From positions 1-64,000 of the forward strand of contig DIXM01000011.1 in the NCBI GenBank assembly GCA_002436025.1: a DNA stretch of 64,000 bases, in the 5' to 3' direction. The position numbers were made by a program, and so were the translations under genes. The notes under the pieces are model-generated. The model was not told the origin of the DNA. It made no database searches and was given only the letters and a program-made list of their open reading frames with translations. The DNA comes from a candidate division Hyd24-12 bacterium UBA6080 (GTDB taxonomy: Bacteria > Fermentibacterota > Fermentibacteria > Fermentibacterales > JCC-6). This document shows, piece by piece, positions 8,753 to 17,025 of this stretch (within the stretch, counting starts at the first letter, position 1; each line of letters opens with the position of its first letter).

Positions 8753-9154
8753 TCAGCTTCTGTTCTTCTGTTCGTCTTCGATGAAGGAAACCACGGCGGA
8801 GGCCGGTGTACCGGGGGTGAAGATCGCCTTGAAGCCAGCTTGATTAAGCCCTGGAATGTCTTCTTCGGGGATCACTCCCCCCCCGAACAGCACTATGTCT
8901 CCCGCACCCTTTTCCCGAAGGATGCGGGCAACCTCGGGGAAAAGGTGGTTGTGTGCGCCGGAAAGAAGTGAGAGACCCACAAAATCCACATCCTCCTGAA
9001 TCGCCGCATCGGCTATTGCCAGGGGGGTCTGGCGGATGCCGGTGTAGATGACCTCCATGCCTGCGTCCCGAAGGGCTCTGGCGATGTACTTGGCTCCCCT
9101 GTCATGCCCGTCCAGCCCAGGTTTACCGATAAGTACCCTTATCCTGCGATCCAT
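8753..9154 (-). CDS. Methylmalonyl-CoA mutase small (cobalamin-binding) subunit
   Basis: 133 residues, a stand-alone B12-binding domain. The base-off/His-on motif DxHxxG is seen as D15-G-H17-DR-G20, followed by the rest of the Rossmann-like domain (VIYTGIRQTP, VGLSLLSGAH, LFGGGVIPEED). H17 is the lower axial ligand to cobalt. I chose the ATG at 9154, with AAAGAGG six bases upstream. Such a separate subunit implies a mutase built from two polypeptides; the large catalytic subunit is not in this window. First gene of the leftward propionate/Na+ pump cluster. Confidence 0.92.
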   Translation of the reverse strand: MDRRIRVLIGKPGLDGHDRGAKYIARALRDAGMEVIYTGIRQTPLAIADAAIQEDVDFVGLSLLSGAHNHLFPEVARILREKGAGDIVLFGGGVIPEEDIPGLNQAGFKAIFTPGTPASAVVSFIEDEQKNRS

Positions 9155-9199
9155 GGATGCCTCTTTCCGATTGAAGTGAGTCTTCACTCCGAAGGGTGG

Positions 9200-9218
9200 G
9201 TTATGTATAATGCGTAAC
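9200..9218. promoter_or_regulatory. Imperfect palindrome in the divergent intergenic region
   Basis: In the 184-bp gap between the leftward methylmalonyl cluster and the rightward YbjN-like gene, GTTATG and CGTAAC form a near-perfect inverted repeat around a TATAAT-like core (9206-9211). It could be an operator or -10 region, but no matching -35 is obvious on either strand. Nothing else in 9155-9338 stands out apart from a short ACCGGT direct repeat near 9285-9300. Confidence 0.25.
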
Positions 9219-9338
9219 ATCTTCAATCCACGGTTTTCTGTAAAGACTTGCGCCCTTTCTTGAAAAGGGCCGGGGAACAATATTACCGGTTACCGGTACT
9301 TCACATATCGTGCCGATTCAAGAACGAAAGGTATATCA

Positions 9339-9803
9339 ATGAAGTTCGCAGTCATGCTTGCATTTCTGGCTTCTTCCCTGGCCTTTGCCGTGGTCACCCC
9401 CGAAACCATCGCAGGGTATCTCGACCAGATCAATGCCGCCTACGAGCAGGAAGAGGATGTGTTCTTCATCGTCCAGACCGATGAAGTCTCGGGGGAAGCC
9501 TACGCCATCTTCTACATCGAGGTGAACGCCACAATGGATGCATGCTTCATGGCGGGACCAACACCCGGCATTGTTCCGGCATCAGGCCCTGAAAGGCTTG
9601 CCGCGCTCGAACTTATCAGCGAGTTTAACAGCGCGTACCCCTTCGTCAAGTTCGAAGCCGACCCCACGACGGGTGAAGTCATGTGCACCTATACCTTCAC
9701 CACCGAGAACGGTGTGGGTTATGAGGCATTCACGGCAATGGTGAGCGTGATCTTCAGCACTATAGAGGAAACAGCGGACCAGTTCATCGCCCTCAGGCAG
9801 TAA
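9339..9803 (+). CDS. Secreted YbjN-domain (bacterial sensory transduction regulator-like) protein
   Basis: 154 residues. An N-terminal signal peptide (MKFAVMLAFLASSLAFA, probable cleavage near residue 17) is followed by a compact alpha/beta domain resembling the YbjN family: a helix (TPETIAGYLDQI), paired strands, and a final helix (EAFTAMVSVIFSTIEETADQF). YbjN folds resemble secretion chaperones and sensory proteins, but function is unknown. ATG start with AAAGG about 7 nt upstream. Possibly the first gene of a unit with the PRPP-synthetase homologue 24 bases downstream. The family call is by pattern only. Confidence 0.6.
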   Translation: MKFAVMLAFLASSLAFAVVTPETIAGYLDQINAAYEQEEDVFFIVQTDEVSGEAYAIFYIEVNATMDACFMAGPTPGIVPASGPERLAALELISEFNSAYPFVKFEADPTTGEVMCTYTFTTENGVGYEAFTAMVSVIFSTIEETADQFIALRQ

Positions 9804-9827
9804 ACGGGGGAACCTCGGGGGGGAAAG

Positions 9828-10862
9828 ATGTACGGCAGTATAGCGATATGTTCAGGAAGGGCCAGCACGGGGCTGTGCCGAAGCGTCTGCAGGATCCTTG
9901 GGATCGAACCCGAACCGGTCGAGTTCCACCAGTTCTCCAACGGGAACATGATGGTGAACTTCCCCGGCGGAACCGTGCGGGAGAAGGATGTTTTCATAAT
10001 CCAGTCCGGAGAGCGCTCAATCCTGGGGGACAAGACCGACGCTTACAGGGCCGTCTCGGGAGACATCCTCGAGATGCTTCAGATGATAAGCGCCCTGAAG
10101 GACAGCGCCGGAAGGCTTACTGCCGTCACGCCCTATTTCCCCTACGCCAGGAGCGACAAGAAGGATAAACCCCGCATTGCCATCACGTCCAAGATGATGT
10201 TCGACCTGATCGCCGCCGTGGGAACACACAGGGTGCTTGCCATGACCCTTCACTGCCCGCAGAGCCAGGGTTTCAGCAACATTCCGGTTGACCAGCTCCA
10301 CGCGTACACGGTGTTCATAAACCGAATTCTCAGCATGGGTCTCGAAAAACTGGCCTTCATCGCGCCCGACTCCGGCTCCATCCTCGACAACGATTTTCTG
10401 GCGCTTCACGCAGCAAAGGGTATCAGGGACGCCGGCGGGGTGCCCGACATAACTACAGGCTACGTGAAAAAGGTCAGGGTTGACGACAGCGAAAAACCAC
10501 TGGTGAGAACTGTTGAGGGCGTGGATGACCTGAGCGACAGGGTCGTTATAATGAGCGACGATGAGATCTTGAGCGGTCGCAGCCTCATTCTCTGTGCCGA
10601 GACAGCCAGGGCCAAAGGCGCAAAAGATATCTATGCCTTTGTCACACATGCCATCCTCAGCGGAGACGCTGTCAGGTGCATCGAGGAAAGCCCCATTACG
10701 CGCCTGCACATAACCGACACGGTCGAGTTCGACGTGGAGGCTGCACAAAAGGTGAACGGCGGTCCCCTTTCCAAAATTGAGACGCTCTCTGTGGCACATA
10801 TCTTCGCCGAGGCCATCAAGAGGATCCACCAGGGCAGAAGCCTGAGTTCCCTCTACCTCTGA
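9828..10862 (+). CDS. prs: Divergent ribose-phosphate pyrophosphokinase (PRPP synthetase)
   Basis: 344 residues, slightly longer than the usual ~315. It would make PRPP from ribose 5-phosphate and ATP for nucleotide and amino-acid synthesis. Recognisable elements: FSNGNMMVNFPGGTVREKDVFIIQS, PYFPYARSDKK (102-112), LHCPQSQGFS with IPVDQLHA, and the PRPP loop at 243-252 (SDDEILSGRS). Several normally invariant positions differ: the loop is usually VDDxxDTGGT, the flexible loop usually YARQDRK, and the KRR segment is replaced by VKKVR. It may be the cell's PRPP synthetase in a divergent lineage or a paralogue with altered substrate. Confidence 0.8.
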   Translation: MYGSIAICSGRASTGLCRSVCRILGIEPEPVEFHQFSNGNMMVNFPGGTVREKDVFIIQSGERSILGDKTDAYRAVSGDILEMLQMISALKDSAGRLTAVTPYFPYARSDKKDKPRIAITSKMMFDLIAAVGTHRVLAMTLHCPQSQGFSNIPVDQLHAYTVFINRILSMGLEKLAFIAPDSGSILDNDFLALHAAKGIRDAGGVPDITTGYVKKVRVDDSEKPLVRTVEGVDDLSDRVVIMSDDEILSGRSLILCAETARAKGAKDIYAFVTHAILSGDAVRCIEESPITRLHITDTVEFDVEAAQKVNGGPLSKIETLSVAHIFAEAIKRIHQGRSLSSLYL

Positions 10863-11185
10863 TGAGACATCTCAACTTCGACGATCACAGAGACAACAGG
10901 GGTTTCGTCGTGAACCCGTTCGAGGGCGTCCTCGAAACCGGTTCGGTCAGCAACTGCCACGCATTCTCAATAAACCCGGGCTGCTCCCGTGGTGGCCACA
11001 GCCACCCTGAGAGGAACGAAAAGGTGCTTCTCCTGGCGGGCAGCATCACGGTCAACGCCGGCGAAGACGAGCTGGTTCTTTCGGCGCCGGCGTTTTTCGA
11101 GTTGGAACCCGGCGAGAGCCACGCCTTTCATTGCACGGGTGGTTCTTCGGCATCGGTTCTGTGCTGGAGCGACAAAAGGTCCTGA
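10862..11185 (+). CDS. Small cupin-domain protein
   Basis: 107 residues, a single cupin barrel. The first cupin motif is visible as GGHSHPERNEKVLLLAG and the second as FFELEPGESHAFHC, giving the usual two-His-Glu-plus-His metal-site pattern. The arrangement resembles the WxcM/FdtA-like sugar isomerase cupins, but no substrate can be assigned. The start ATG shares one base with the prs stop (TGATG), so it is translationally coupled to the PRPP-synthetase homologue. It converges on the HD-GYP gene 10 bases downstream. Confidence 0.75.
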   Translation: MRHLNFDDHRDNRGFVVNPFEGVLETGSVSNCHAFSINPGCSRGGHSHPERNEKVLLLAGSITVNAGEDELVLSAPAFFELEPGESHAFHCTGGSSASVLCWSDKRS

Positions 11186-11195
11186 GGGCGGTCTT

Positions 11196-12365
11196 TCAGC
11201 TTTCGGGGTAGGCGTTCCGTGTTTCCCAGAGGACTGCTGTCGTTGAGAGGAACGGCTCTTTAAGCCCGGGATCGAATTTCCTCCCGAATAATGGGGTCAT
11301 GGTCTCCACGGTTCTGTAAAGGTCCCACGGATCCTTGTAGCAGCGCCGGCTCCCCAGTGCGTCGAACACATCGGCCACGGCGGTGATCCTGGCCCAGAGG
11401 GATATCCCGTCCCGCCTGGCGCCTGCCGGGTAACCCGAACCATCCCAGTTTTCGTGGTGGCCGATGGCTATCTCCCTGGCCATCTCATCGAATGATGTCT
11501 CGCACTTGGAAAGTATTCCCGCGCCTATGTTGCAGTGGCTCTCCATGATCATCCGCTCATCCCTGGTCAGGGGGCCTGGCTTTTTCAGAATGCTGTCGGC
11601 GATCCCCACCTTCCCCACATCGTGAAGCATGGCGGCCATTCTTAGAACGTCCCTGTCCGTGGATCTTTCGGGGTCGGGAATGGAGTTGAGACAAGCCCAT
11701 GAATCGTACAGGCAAAGGGCGCAGGCACCCACCCTGTTCACGTGGGGACCCGTTTCCCTGGGGTCGCGGAGCTCCGCCATGTTGATCATGCGCAGAAGCA
11801 GTGTCCGGGTCATCATCGCCCTCTCCAGGGCTATGGCCGCCAGCACCGCGAAGTGACGGGCGAAGGGTATCAGTTCACTCGAGAAGGGAACAGGGGCGCC
11901 GTCAGGGTTCAGGGCGTTTATGAGCTGAAGGACTCCCACGACCCTGTGCCTGTTATTGCTCAGGGGAAGCGTGAGACTGGACACCGTTCTGTAACCGGTC
12001 ACCCTGTCGTACAGGTCGTCGAAGGAGTAGGATGAATCAGCGGGGATCCGTGATACATCCGGAATGGAAAGCATTTCGCCGGTGGAGGCCACAAAACCGG
12101 CCATGCTGTTTTTGTTCACAGGCACGGTGAACCTTGTGTAGGGGATCCTCTCGCCCCTGGCCACGATGGTGTCGTTCTGGGCGTGACGGAAGAAAAGAGT
12201 GTCTCCCTCCATCGTGTACACCGAGCCGGCATCGGCCCCCGTGGCAATTCTGGCCTCGAGAAGAACCTTCTCAAGCAGGATGTCGAGATCGCCGATCTCA
12301 CTGAGAACGCCGTCCACCTGCAGGACCCTCTCCAGTCTGCCGTAGTCCGGGGAGTGCTGCGTCAA
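11196..12365 (-). CDS. GAF plus HD-GYP domain protein, predicted cyclic-di-GMP phosphodiesterase
   Basis: 389 residues. An N-terminal GAF sensor domain occupies about 20-180 and a C-terminal HD-GYP domain about 195-385. The latter has the metal and catalytic motifs MLHDVGKVG (HD), the downstream HCNIGA and IGHHENWDGSGYPAG (GYP) segments, and a following AVADVFDAL. HD-GYP enzymes hydrolyse c-di-GMP to GMP. TTG start, overlapping the upstream kinase stop as TTGA, so this is probably the output partner of the histidine kinase. Cytoplasmic; no membrane segment seen. Confidence 0.9.
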   Translation of the reverse strand: MTQHSPDYGRLERVLQVDGVLSEIGDLDILLEKVLLEARIATGADAGSVYTMEGDTLFFRHAQNDTIVARGERIPYTRFTVPVNKNSMAGFVASTGEMLSIPDVSRIPADSSYSFDDLYDRVTGYRTVSSLTLPLSNNRHRVVGVLQLINALNPDGAPVPFSSELIPFARHFAVLAAIALERAMMTRTLLLRMINMAELRDPRETGPHVNRVGACALCLYDSWACLNSIPDPERSTDRDVLRMAAMLHDVGKVGIADSILKKPGPLTRDERMIMESHCNIGAGILSKCETSFDEMAREIAIGHHENWDGSGYPAGARRDGISLWARITAVADVFDALGSRRCYKDPWDLYRTVETMTPLFGRKFDPGLKEPFLSTTAVLWETRNAYPES

Positions 12366-14278
12366 TTTCCCTCCAGCACTTCGCGTATGCGGTTCGCGAG
12401 TTCGGCCGTGCTGTAGGGTTTGCCAATGAAATGGGTCCCCTGTTCAAGAACGCCCTGTTTGGAGACAATGTCTTCGGAGTATCCCGATGTGAAAAGGACC
12501 TTCATTCCTGGTCTGCTCTCCCTCAGTCGTTCGGCGAGCGCGGGGCCCCCCATGACGGGCATCACAACATCCACAAGAAGCAGATGGATCTGACCCTTGT
12601 ATCCGATGGAAATCTCGAGCGCCTGCTGTCCGTTTGAGGCGGACAGAACTTGATACCCGAGGGACGAAAGCGTTTTCTCAGCTATGGAGCGGACCATTTC
12701 ATCGTCATCAACAAGGAGTACCGCTTCGTTTCCCCCCGGATTCGGTGTACCACCGGTCTTTGCAGCTCCCGAACCACTGCCGGGAACCGCCCTGGGAAGC
12801 AGTACCCTGAAAACCGACCCCTTTCCGGGAGCGCTTGTCACCAGAACGTGTCCCATGTGCTGCCGAACGATGCCGAATACCGTTGAAAGGCCGAGTCCGG
12901 TACCCTCCCCCGTCTTCCTTGTTGTGAAGAAGGGTTCGAAAATCCTGGAAAGGGTCACCTGGTCCATTCCGCACCCGTCATCCCTGACGAAAAGCTCGTA
13001 GAAGTCACCCTCGAACTCGTCGGCGTTTTCCTCCGGTGATGCAGCCGGCCTGCTTCCCGGAACACGAGTGCCGATGACGATGCTTCCCCCGGGTGAGATG
13101 GCGTAACCGGCGTTCACAACAAGGTTTATCACCACCTGCTCCAACTGTCCGGGATCGACCATCACATGACCAACCTCCTGCGAAAGGTCCCAGATCAGCT
13201 TGGCGTCGGAGTTCAGCATTCGGCCCATCATCCGGTCAAGGTCCTTCAGAGCCTTGTTCAGGTCAACGGGTCGGGGTTCGATTATCTGCTTCCTGCTGAA
13301 CGCCAGAAGTTGTCTTGTGAGCCGGGCGGCTTTCTCACCGGCCTTCACGATGTCCTCAAGGGCATGATTGATCTCTGACGATCCCGGGGTGGCTCCGATT
13401 GCCATTGTGGCGTTGCCGATGATCGCTGTGAGAAGATTGTTGAAATCGTGGGCTATCCCTCCCGCGAGACGACCCACTGTCTCCATCTTTTCGGAGTGGT
13501 ACAGCCGGGCTTCGAGCAGGCTCTTCTCCTGACAGAGCTTCTCAGTTCTTGTCATTTCGTCCCTCAGTACCTGATTGGCAAGAAGAAGCTCACGCGTCCT
13601 CTCGTCGATCCGGGTCTCGAGGTTTTTGTTCGATGCGGCGACCATGGCCTTTTCCAGGGAAAGGCTCCACTGAAGAGCGAAATCCCTTCTCCGGGACAGC
13701 TCCAGCCTTCGGCAGACCTCGAAACAGACAACGCTTATGCTCACGAAGAAGAACGTGTTAACGGCTTCCATTTCTCCGGGTGATGTGGAGAGGACATGGT
13801 TGACCAGAAGGAAGCCCGCGAGTATGGGAATCCAGCCCGCGAGCGCCCATATGAACCGCAGCCCGAGGAACACGAAAAGATTCACTATCACAAAAAGAAG
13901 CCCGGTCTGGTGTGATGCCCGTACGGCATGATCTCCAACGGCCATCATGTACATGATCCCCGATGCCCCGAAGACCATCATGAAAGCCGTCAGGGGCTGG
14001 TGAACCTTTTCGAACCATGCAGCCCTGGAAACCAGAAAGAACGCCAGTGCAGCGGGCATGACCAGCCCGAACCGTACGAGCAGGGATGCTCCTGCGCTCT
14101 CAGGGTCTACAAAGTGATCAAGCAGGGCGAAAAGCCCGAAGATGGCCAGCAGCAGCCCCATGGAAACCCTTATCCGGGGAAGGGCCGTTCTGAAATCGTC
14201 GGCACGGAACTGTTTTTCCACAGGGCCCCACTCGCCGGTGAAGGCCATTGTCACGGGATGAAGCATCAGAGGCCGCAC
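12362..14278 (-). CDS. Membrane hybrid sensor histidine kinase with C-terminal receiver domain
   Basis: 638 residues. About six hydrophobic segments (roughly 35-195) form an integral sensor without an obvious periplasmic domain. A coiled coil follows (about 200-260), then HisKA with the phospho-acceptor in GGIAHDFNN, HATPase with the N box (NLVVNAGYA, where the usual D is Y), DDGCGM and GEGTGLGLST, and a receiver domain at ~515-638 with LLVDDDEM, phospho-acceptor D in LLVDVVMP, and K in FIGKPY. GTG start preceded by AAAGGG. Co-transcribed with the HD-GYP gene (TTGA overlap), suggesting a signal relay onto c-di-GMP. Confidence 0.92.
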   Translation of the reverse strand: MRPLMLHPVTMAFTGEWGPVEKQFRADDFRTALPRIRVSMGLLLAIFGLFALLDHFVDPESAGASLLVRFGLVMPAALAFFLVSRAAWFEKVHQPLTAFMMVFGASGIMYMMAVGDHAVRASHQTGLLFVIVNLFVFLGLRFIWALAGWIPILAGFLLVNHVLSTSPGEMEAVNTFFFVSISVVCFEVCRRLELSRRRDFALQWSLSLEKAMVAASNKNLETRIDERTRELLLANQVLRDEMTRTEKLCQEKSLLEARLYHSEKMETVGRLAGGIAHDFNNLLTAIIGNATMAIGATPGSSEINHALEDIVKAGEKAARLTRQLLAFSRKQIIEPRPVDLNKALKDLDRMMGRMLNSDAKLIWDLSQEVGHVMVDPGQLEQVVINLVVNAGYAISPGGSIVIGTRVPGSRPAASPEENADEFEGDFYELFVRDDGCGMDQVTLSRIFEPFFTTRKTGEGTGLGLSTVFGIVRQHMGHVLVTSAPGKGSVFRVLLPRAVPGSGSGAAKTGGTPNPGGNEAVLLVDDDEMVRSIAEKTLSSLGYQVLSASNGQQALEISIGYKGQIHLLLVDVVMPVMGGPALAERLRESRPGMKVLFTSGYSEDIVSKQGVLEQGTHFIGKPYSTAELANRIREVLEGN

Positions 14279-14291
14279 TTTACCCTTTCGC

Positions 14292-14615
14292 TCACCCTTC
14301 CATCACCCTGGGATGCGGTGTCTTGACCACCAGGAAAGTGGAGTTGCCCGCTCCGTCGTTCCGGATCCGCATCGGGGTTCCGAATGCCACGGGCAGCAGG
14401 TTTCCAGTGCCGACCTGGTTGGCAACCCCGTCAAGGATCACCTGAACCTCTCCCTGGAGTACGATGAGGTGCACGTTCGAGTTGGCCTTGTGCAGGGGAA
14501 CCTCCTGCCCCGGAAGCAGGGCGATCTGCATTAGAAGGAGGTGCTCCTCGTCCACGAGAGCCCTTCGGCCGAAACTTTCGGCGCAGTATGGAGCATCGGA
14601 CAGAAGTCTTGTCAT
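14292..14615 (-). CDS. Cupin-domain protein at the end of the ior operon
   Basis: 107 residues with one cupin domain: QIALLPGQEVPLHKANSNVHLIVLQGEVQV corresponds to motif one and the segment around GNLLPVAFGTP to motif two. Metal-ligand histidines are only partly kept (LHKANSNVH), so metal binding is uncertain. ATG start overlapping the iorB stop as ATGA, so it is coupled to indolepyruvate oxidoreductase. Similar small cupins often accompany acyl-CoA fermentation genes, but the role is unknown. Confidence 0.72.
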   Translation of the reverse strand: MTRLLSDAPYCAESFGRRALVDEEHLLLMQIALLPGQEVPLHKANSNVHLIVLQGEVQVILDGVANQVGTGNLLPVAFGTPMRIRNDGAGNSTFLVVKTPHPRVMEG

Positions 14616-15214
14616 GATGCGGTTCCCTTTGTCAGGTGGGGTACGGCCCTTCCCCTGTTGAAGGCTTCCATGTTCACGGCAAGTGCCTTCTGGGGAACCC
14701 TTTCTTCGATGGCCTTCTCCCATGAAGAGAGGGAAATGCCCTCGATGAGCGTTGAAGCCGCCCCGAGCAGGGCCACATTGACCACTTTGAAATTGTCGAG
14801 TTCCCTGGCGATGGAAAGCACCGGAACCTCGGTGCAGGGGATCCCCCCGTCGGACACAAGTGCGTCGATGTCCGGGTACACGGCGGCCCCTGTGTTGACG
14901 GTCATGGGGTTGATACGGATGTCTGCCGACACCAACCTGCCCCCGGGGCGCAGAAAGTGCGCCCAGCGCAAGCCTTCCATCTTCTCAAGCGCGATTATCA
15001 TGTGGGCGGTTCCCTGTTCGACAAGCACGCTGCAAACCTTATCGCCGAACCTGACATGGCTTGAAACGCTTCCCCCCCGCTGGGCCATTCCGTGCACTTC
15101 ACTCTTCTTCACGTCGAAGCCGCTATTCCATGCAGCAGCGCATACGACCTCGCTCGCCAGAAGAATTCCCTGCCCGCCTGTTCCGCAAAGGATGATGTTC
15201 GTTGTGAAACTCAT
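14612..15214 (-). CDS. iorB: Indolepyruvate:ferredoxin oxidoreductase, beta subunit
   Basis: 200 residues, normal for IorB. The N-terminal ILCGTGGQGILLASEV motif and VHGMAQRGGSVSSHVRFG identify the gamma-type domain of 2-oxoacid:ferredoxin oxidoreductases. With IorA it oxidatively decarboxylates aryl pyruvates to aryl-acetyl-CoA, reducing ferredoxin. I chose the ATG at 15214, which overlaps the iorA stop by one base (TGATG); a longer reading would run into iorA. Confidence 0.95.
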   Translation of the reverse strand: MSFTTNIILCGTGGQGILLASEVVCAAAWNSGFDVKKSEVHGMAQRGGSVSSHVRFGDKVCSVLVEQGTAHMIIALEKMEGLRWAHFLRPGGRLVSADIRINPMTVNTGAAVYPDIDALVSDGGIPCTEVPVLSIARELDNFKVVNVALLGAASTLIEGISLSSWEKAIEERVPQKALAVNMEAFNRGRAVPHLTKGTAS

Positions 15215-17010
15215 CAGACCACCCCCTCGAGATCCTTGCTCAGGGCACCCACGGGACACACCTGAACGCACAGATTGCAGTTGGGCCAGCAGTGCATCTC
15301 ACTGATCAGGGGAACCCCGGCTTCAGGGTCCCAGCTTATTGCGGGACAACCCAGCCTTATGCAGGCGCGGCAGTGAACGCACTTCGCAGGGTCGTGGACT
15401 GCCACGGTCTTCCTGAGCGGCTTGTAAGCCATTATGCAGGGACGTCTTGTGATGATCACACTCAGCTCCGGCGCGGCGTACTCCTCCTGCAGGGCCTTTT
15501 TCATCTCCTTCAGGTCGTGGGGGTCCACCACCCTGATCCTTTTCACACCGCATGCCCTGACCATCTCCACAAGGTCAAGCACCGGAGTGGGCTCACCCCT
15601 CAGGTCCTTACCCGTGGCGGGGTTCTGCTGGCCTCCCGTCATGGCCGTGAGGCTGTTGTCCATTATCATCACCGTGCCGGTGTTTCCGTTGTAAACCATG
15701 TCGATGAGCCCGGTTATCCCGGAGTGTATGAAGGTCGACTCTCCGATGGCGGCCACCAGCTTCGGCATTTCACCAGGTTCAAGCGCCTTCTCTATCCCGG
15801 CCAGGACCCCCACTGCGGCTCCCATGCAAACCACTGTCTCAAGGGCGTTGTAGGGGGGCATGAGGCCAAGGGTGTAACACCCTATGTCGCCCGTGGAACT
15901 GAATTTCATTCCAGCCAGGGTATGAAAGGCGCCCCTGTGCGGACAACCCGGGCAAAGCGTTGGCGGCCTACCCGGAAGCTCCGCTTCACGGAACGGATGA
16001 GGCACGGCGCTTTCAGGTTTGAGAGCTTCCCTTACCAGTTCCGGGCTCAGCTCGCCCTCGATGGGAACGAGGCTTTTGCCCTGGGCATCGATGAGGAAGC
16101 GGCTTCTGATGCTCTCTTCGAGATAGGGTTCGCCCTCCTCGATGACCACAACACGGGAAACCCTGCTTATGAAATCACCGATCAGCTCCCAGGGCAGGGG
16201 ATTGGTCATCCCAAGCTTGAGAATGCTGGCTTCAGGGTACACCTCCTTCACGTACTGGTAGGAGATGCCGGACGTGATGACCCCGATCGAGGGGTCTTTC
16301 ATCTCGATCCTGTTGAGGGTGCTTTTCGAACCCCAGACCGACAGGTTTGCGAGCCTTGCTTCCACCCTGCTGTGCATCTTCCTGGCGTTGGCCGGAATGG
16401 GAACCCGCTTGGCAATGTCCTTCACGTAACCCTTCACGGGTACTTCCCGCCGTTCCGACACATGCACCAGGCTCTTGGAGTGGCATACCCTCGTTGTCAC
16501 GCGAAGAAGCACCGGGGTGTCGAACTCCTCGCTTATCCCGAAGGCCTCCCTGGTGAAATCAAGTGCTTCCTGGCTGTCGGAGGGTTCAAGGATCACGAGT
16601 TTTGCCGCCCTCCCCATCAGTCTGTTGTCCTGCTCGTTCTGGGATGAGTGCATGCCGGGGTCGTCGGCGCTCACAACAACCACGCCACCAGTTGCGCCGA
16701 TGTAGCTCAGGGTGAACAGGGGGTCGGCCGCAACGTTCAAACCGACATGCTTCATGGCCGACAGAACCCTTGCCCCCGCGAAACTCGCCCCAGCCGCCAC
16801 CTCGAGGGCCACCTTTTCATTGGGAGCCCACTGTGCCTTTATCTCGGGATAGTGCTCGCCTATCGTTTCAAGTATCTCGGTAGAGGGCGTTCCGGGATAG
16901 GCGGCGGCGAAGTGCACGCCGCACTCCCACGCCCCCCGGGCAATGGCCTCGTTCCCGGAGAGGAAAAGAGTTCCCGATGTCTCCTTGTTCAGGTTCAGTT
17001 TCTTCCCCAT
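15214..17010 (-). CDS. iorA: Indolepyruvate:ferredoxin oxidoreductase, alpha subunit
   Basis: 598 residues. The N-terminal pyrimidine-binding domain (GNEAIARGAWECGVHFAAAYPG), a central domain, and the C-terminal thiamine-diphosphate domain (PTLCPGCPHR, TGDIGCYTLG, GESTFIHSGITGL, NSLTAMTGGQQNP) are all present. A two-cluster ferredoxin tail follows, with CVHCRACIRLGCP and CWPNCNLCVQVCP, each ligating a 4Fe-4S cluster. It uses CoA and ferredoxin to turn aromatic (and possibly other) 2-oxo acids into acyl-CoA. It lies 15 bases after buk on the same strand, so acyl-CoA can be passed to Ptb/Buk for ATP. Confidence 0.96.
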   Translation of the reverse strand: MGKKLNLNKETSGTLFLSGNEAIARGAWECGVHFAAAYPGTPSTEILETIGEHYPEIKAQWAPNEKVALEVAAGASFAGARVLSAMKHVGLNVAADPLFTLSYIGATGGVVVVSADDPGMHSSQNEQDNRLMGRAAKLVILEPSDSQEALDFTREAFGISEEFDTPVLLRVTTRVCHSKSLVHVSERREVPVKGYVKDIAKRVPIPANARKMHSRVEARLANLSVWGSKSTLNRIEMKDPSIGVITSGISYQYVKEVYPEASILKLGMTNPLPWELIGDFISRVSRVVVIEEGEPYLEESIRSRFLIDAQGKSLVPIEGELSPELVREALKPESAVPHPFREAELPGRPPTLCPGCPHRGAFHTLAGMKFSSTGDIGCYTLGLMPPYNALETVVCMGAAVGVLAGIEKALEPGEMPKLVAAIGESTFIHSGITGLIDMVYNGNTGTVMIMDNSLTAMTGGQQNPATGKDLRGEPTPVLDLVEMVRACGVKRIRVVDPHDLKEMKKALQEEYAAPELSVIITRRPCIMAYKPLRKTVAVHDPAKCVHCRACIRLGCPAISWDPEAGVPLISEMHCWPNCNLCVQVCPVGALSKDLEGVV

Positions 17011-17025
17011 TGTCTTCCCTTCCAG

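Noticed and set aside
11735..11750. TTCACGTGG in the HD-GYP gene as a parS site
   Set aside because: Only one arm fits; the other reads GGGGAC, breaking the palindrome.
15292..16647. 451-codon open frame antisense to iorA
   Set aside because: Mirrors a strongly supported iorA; composition is typical of antisense shadows.
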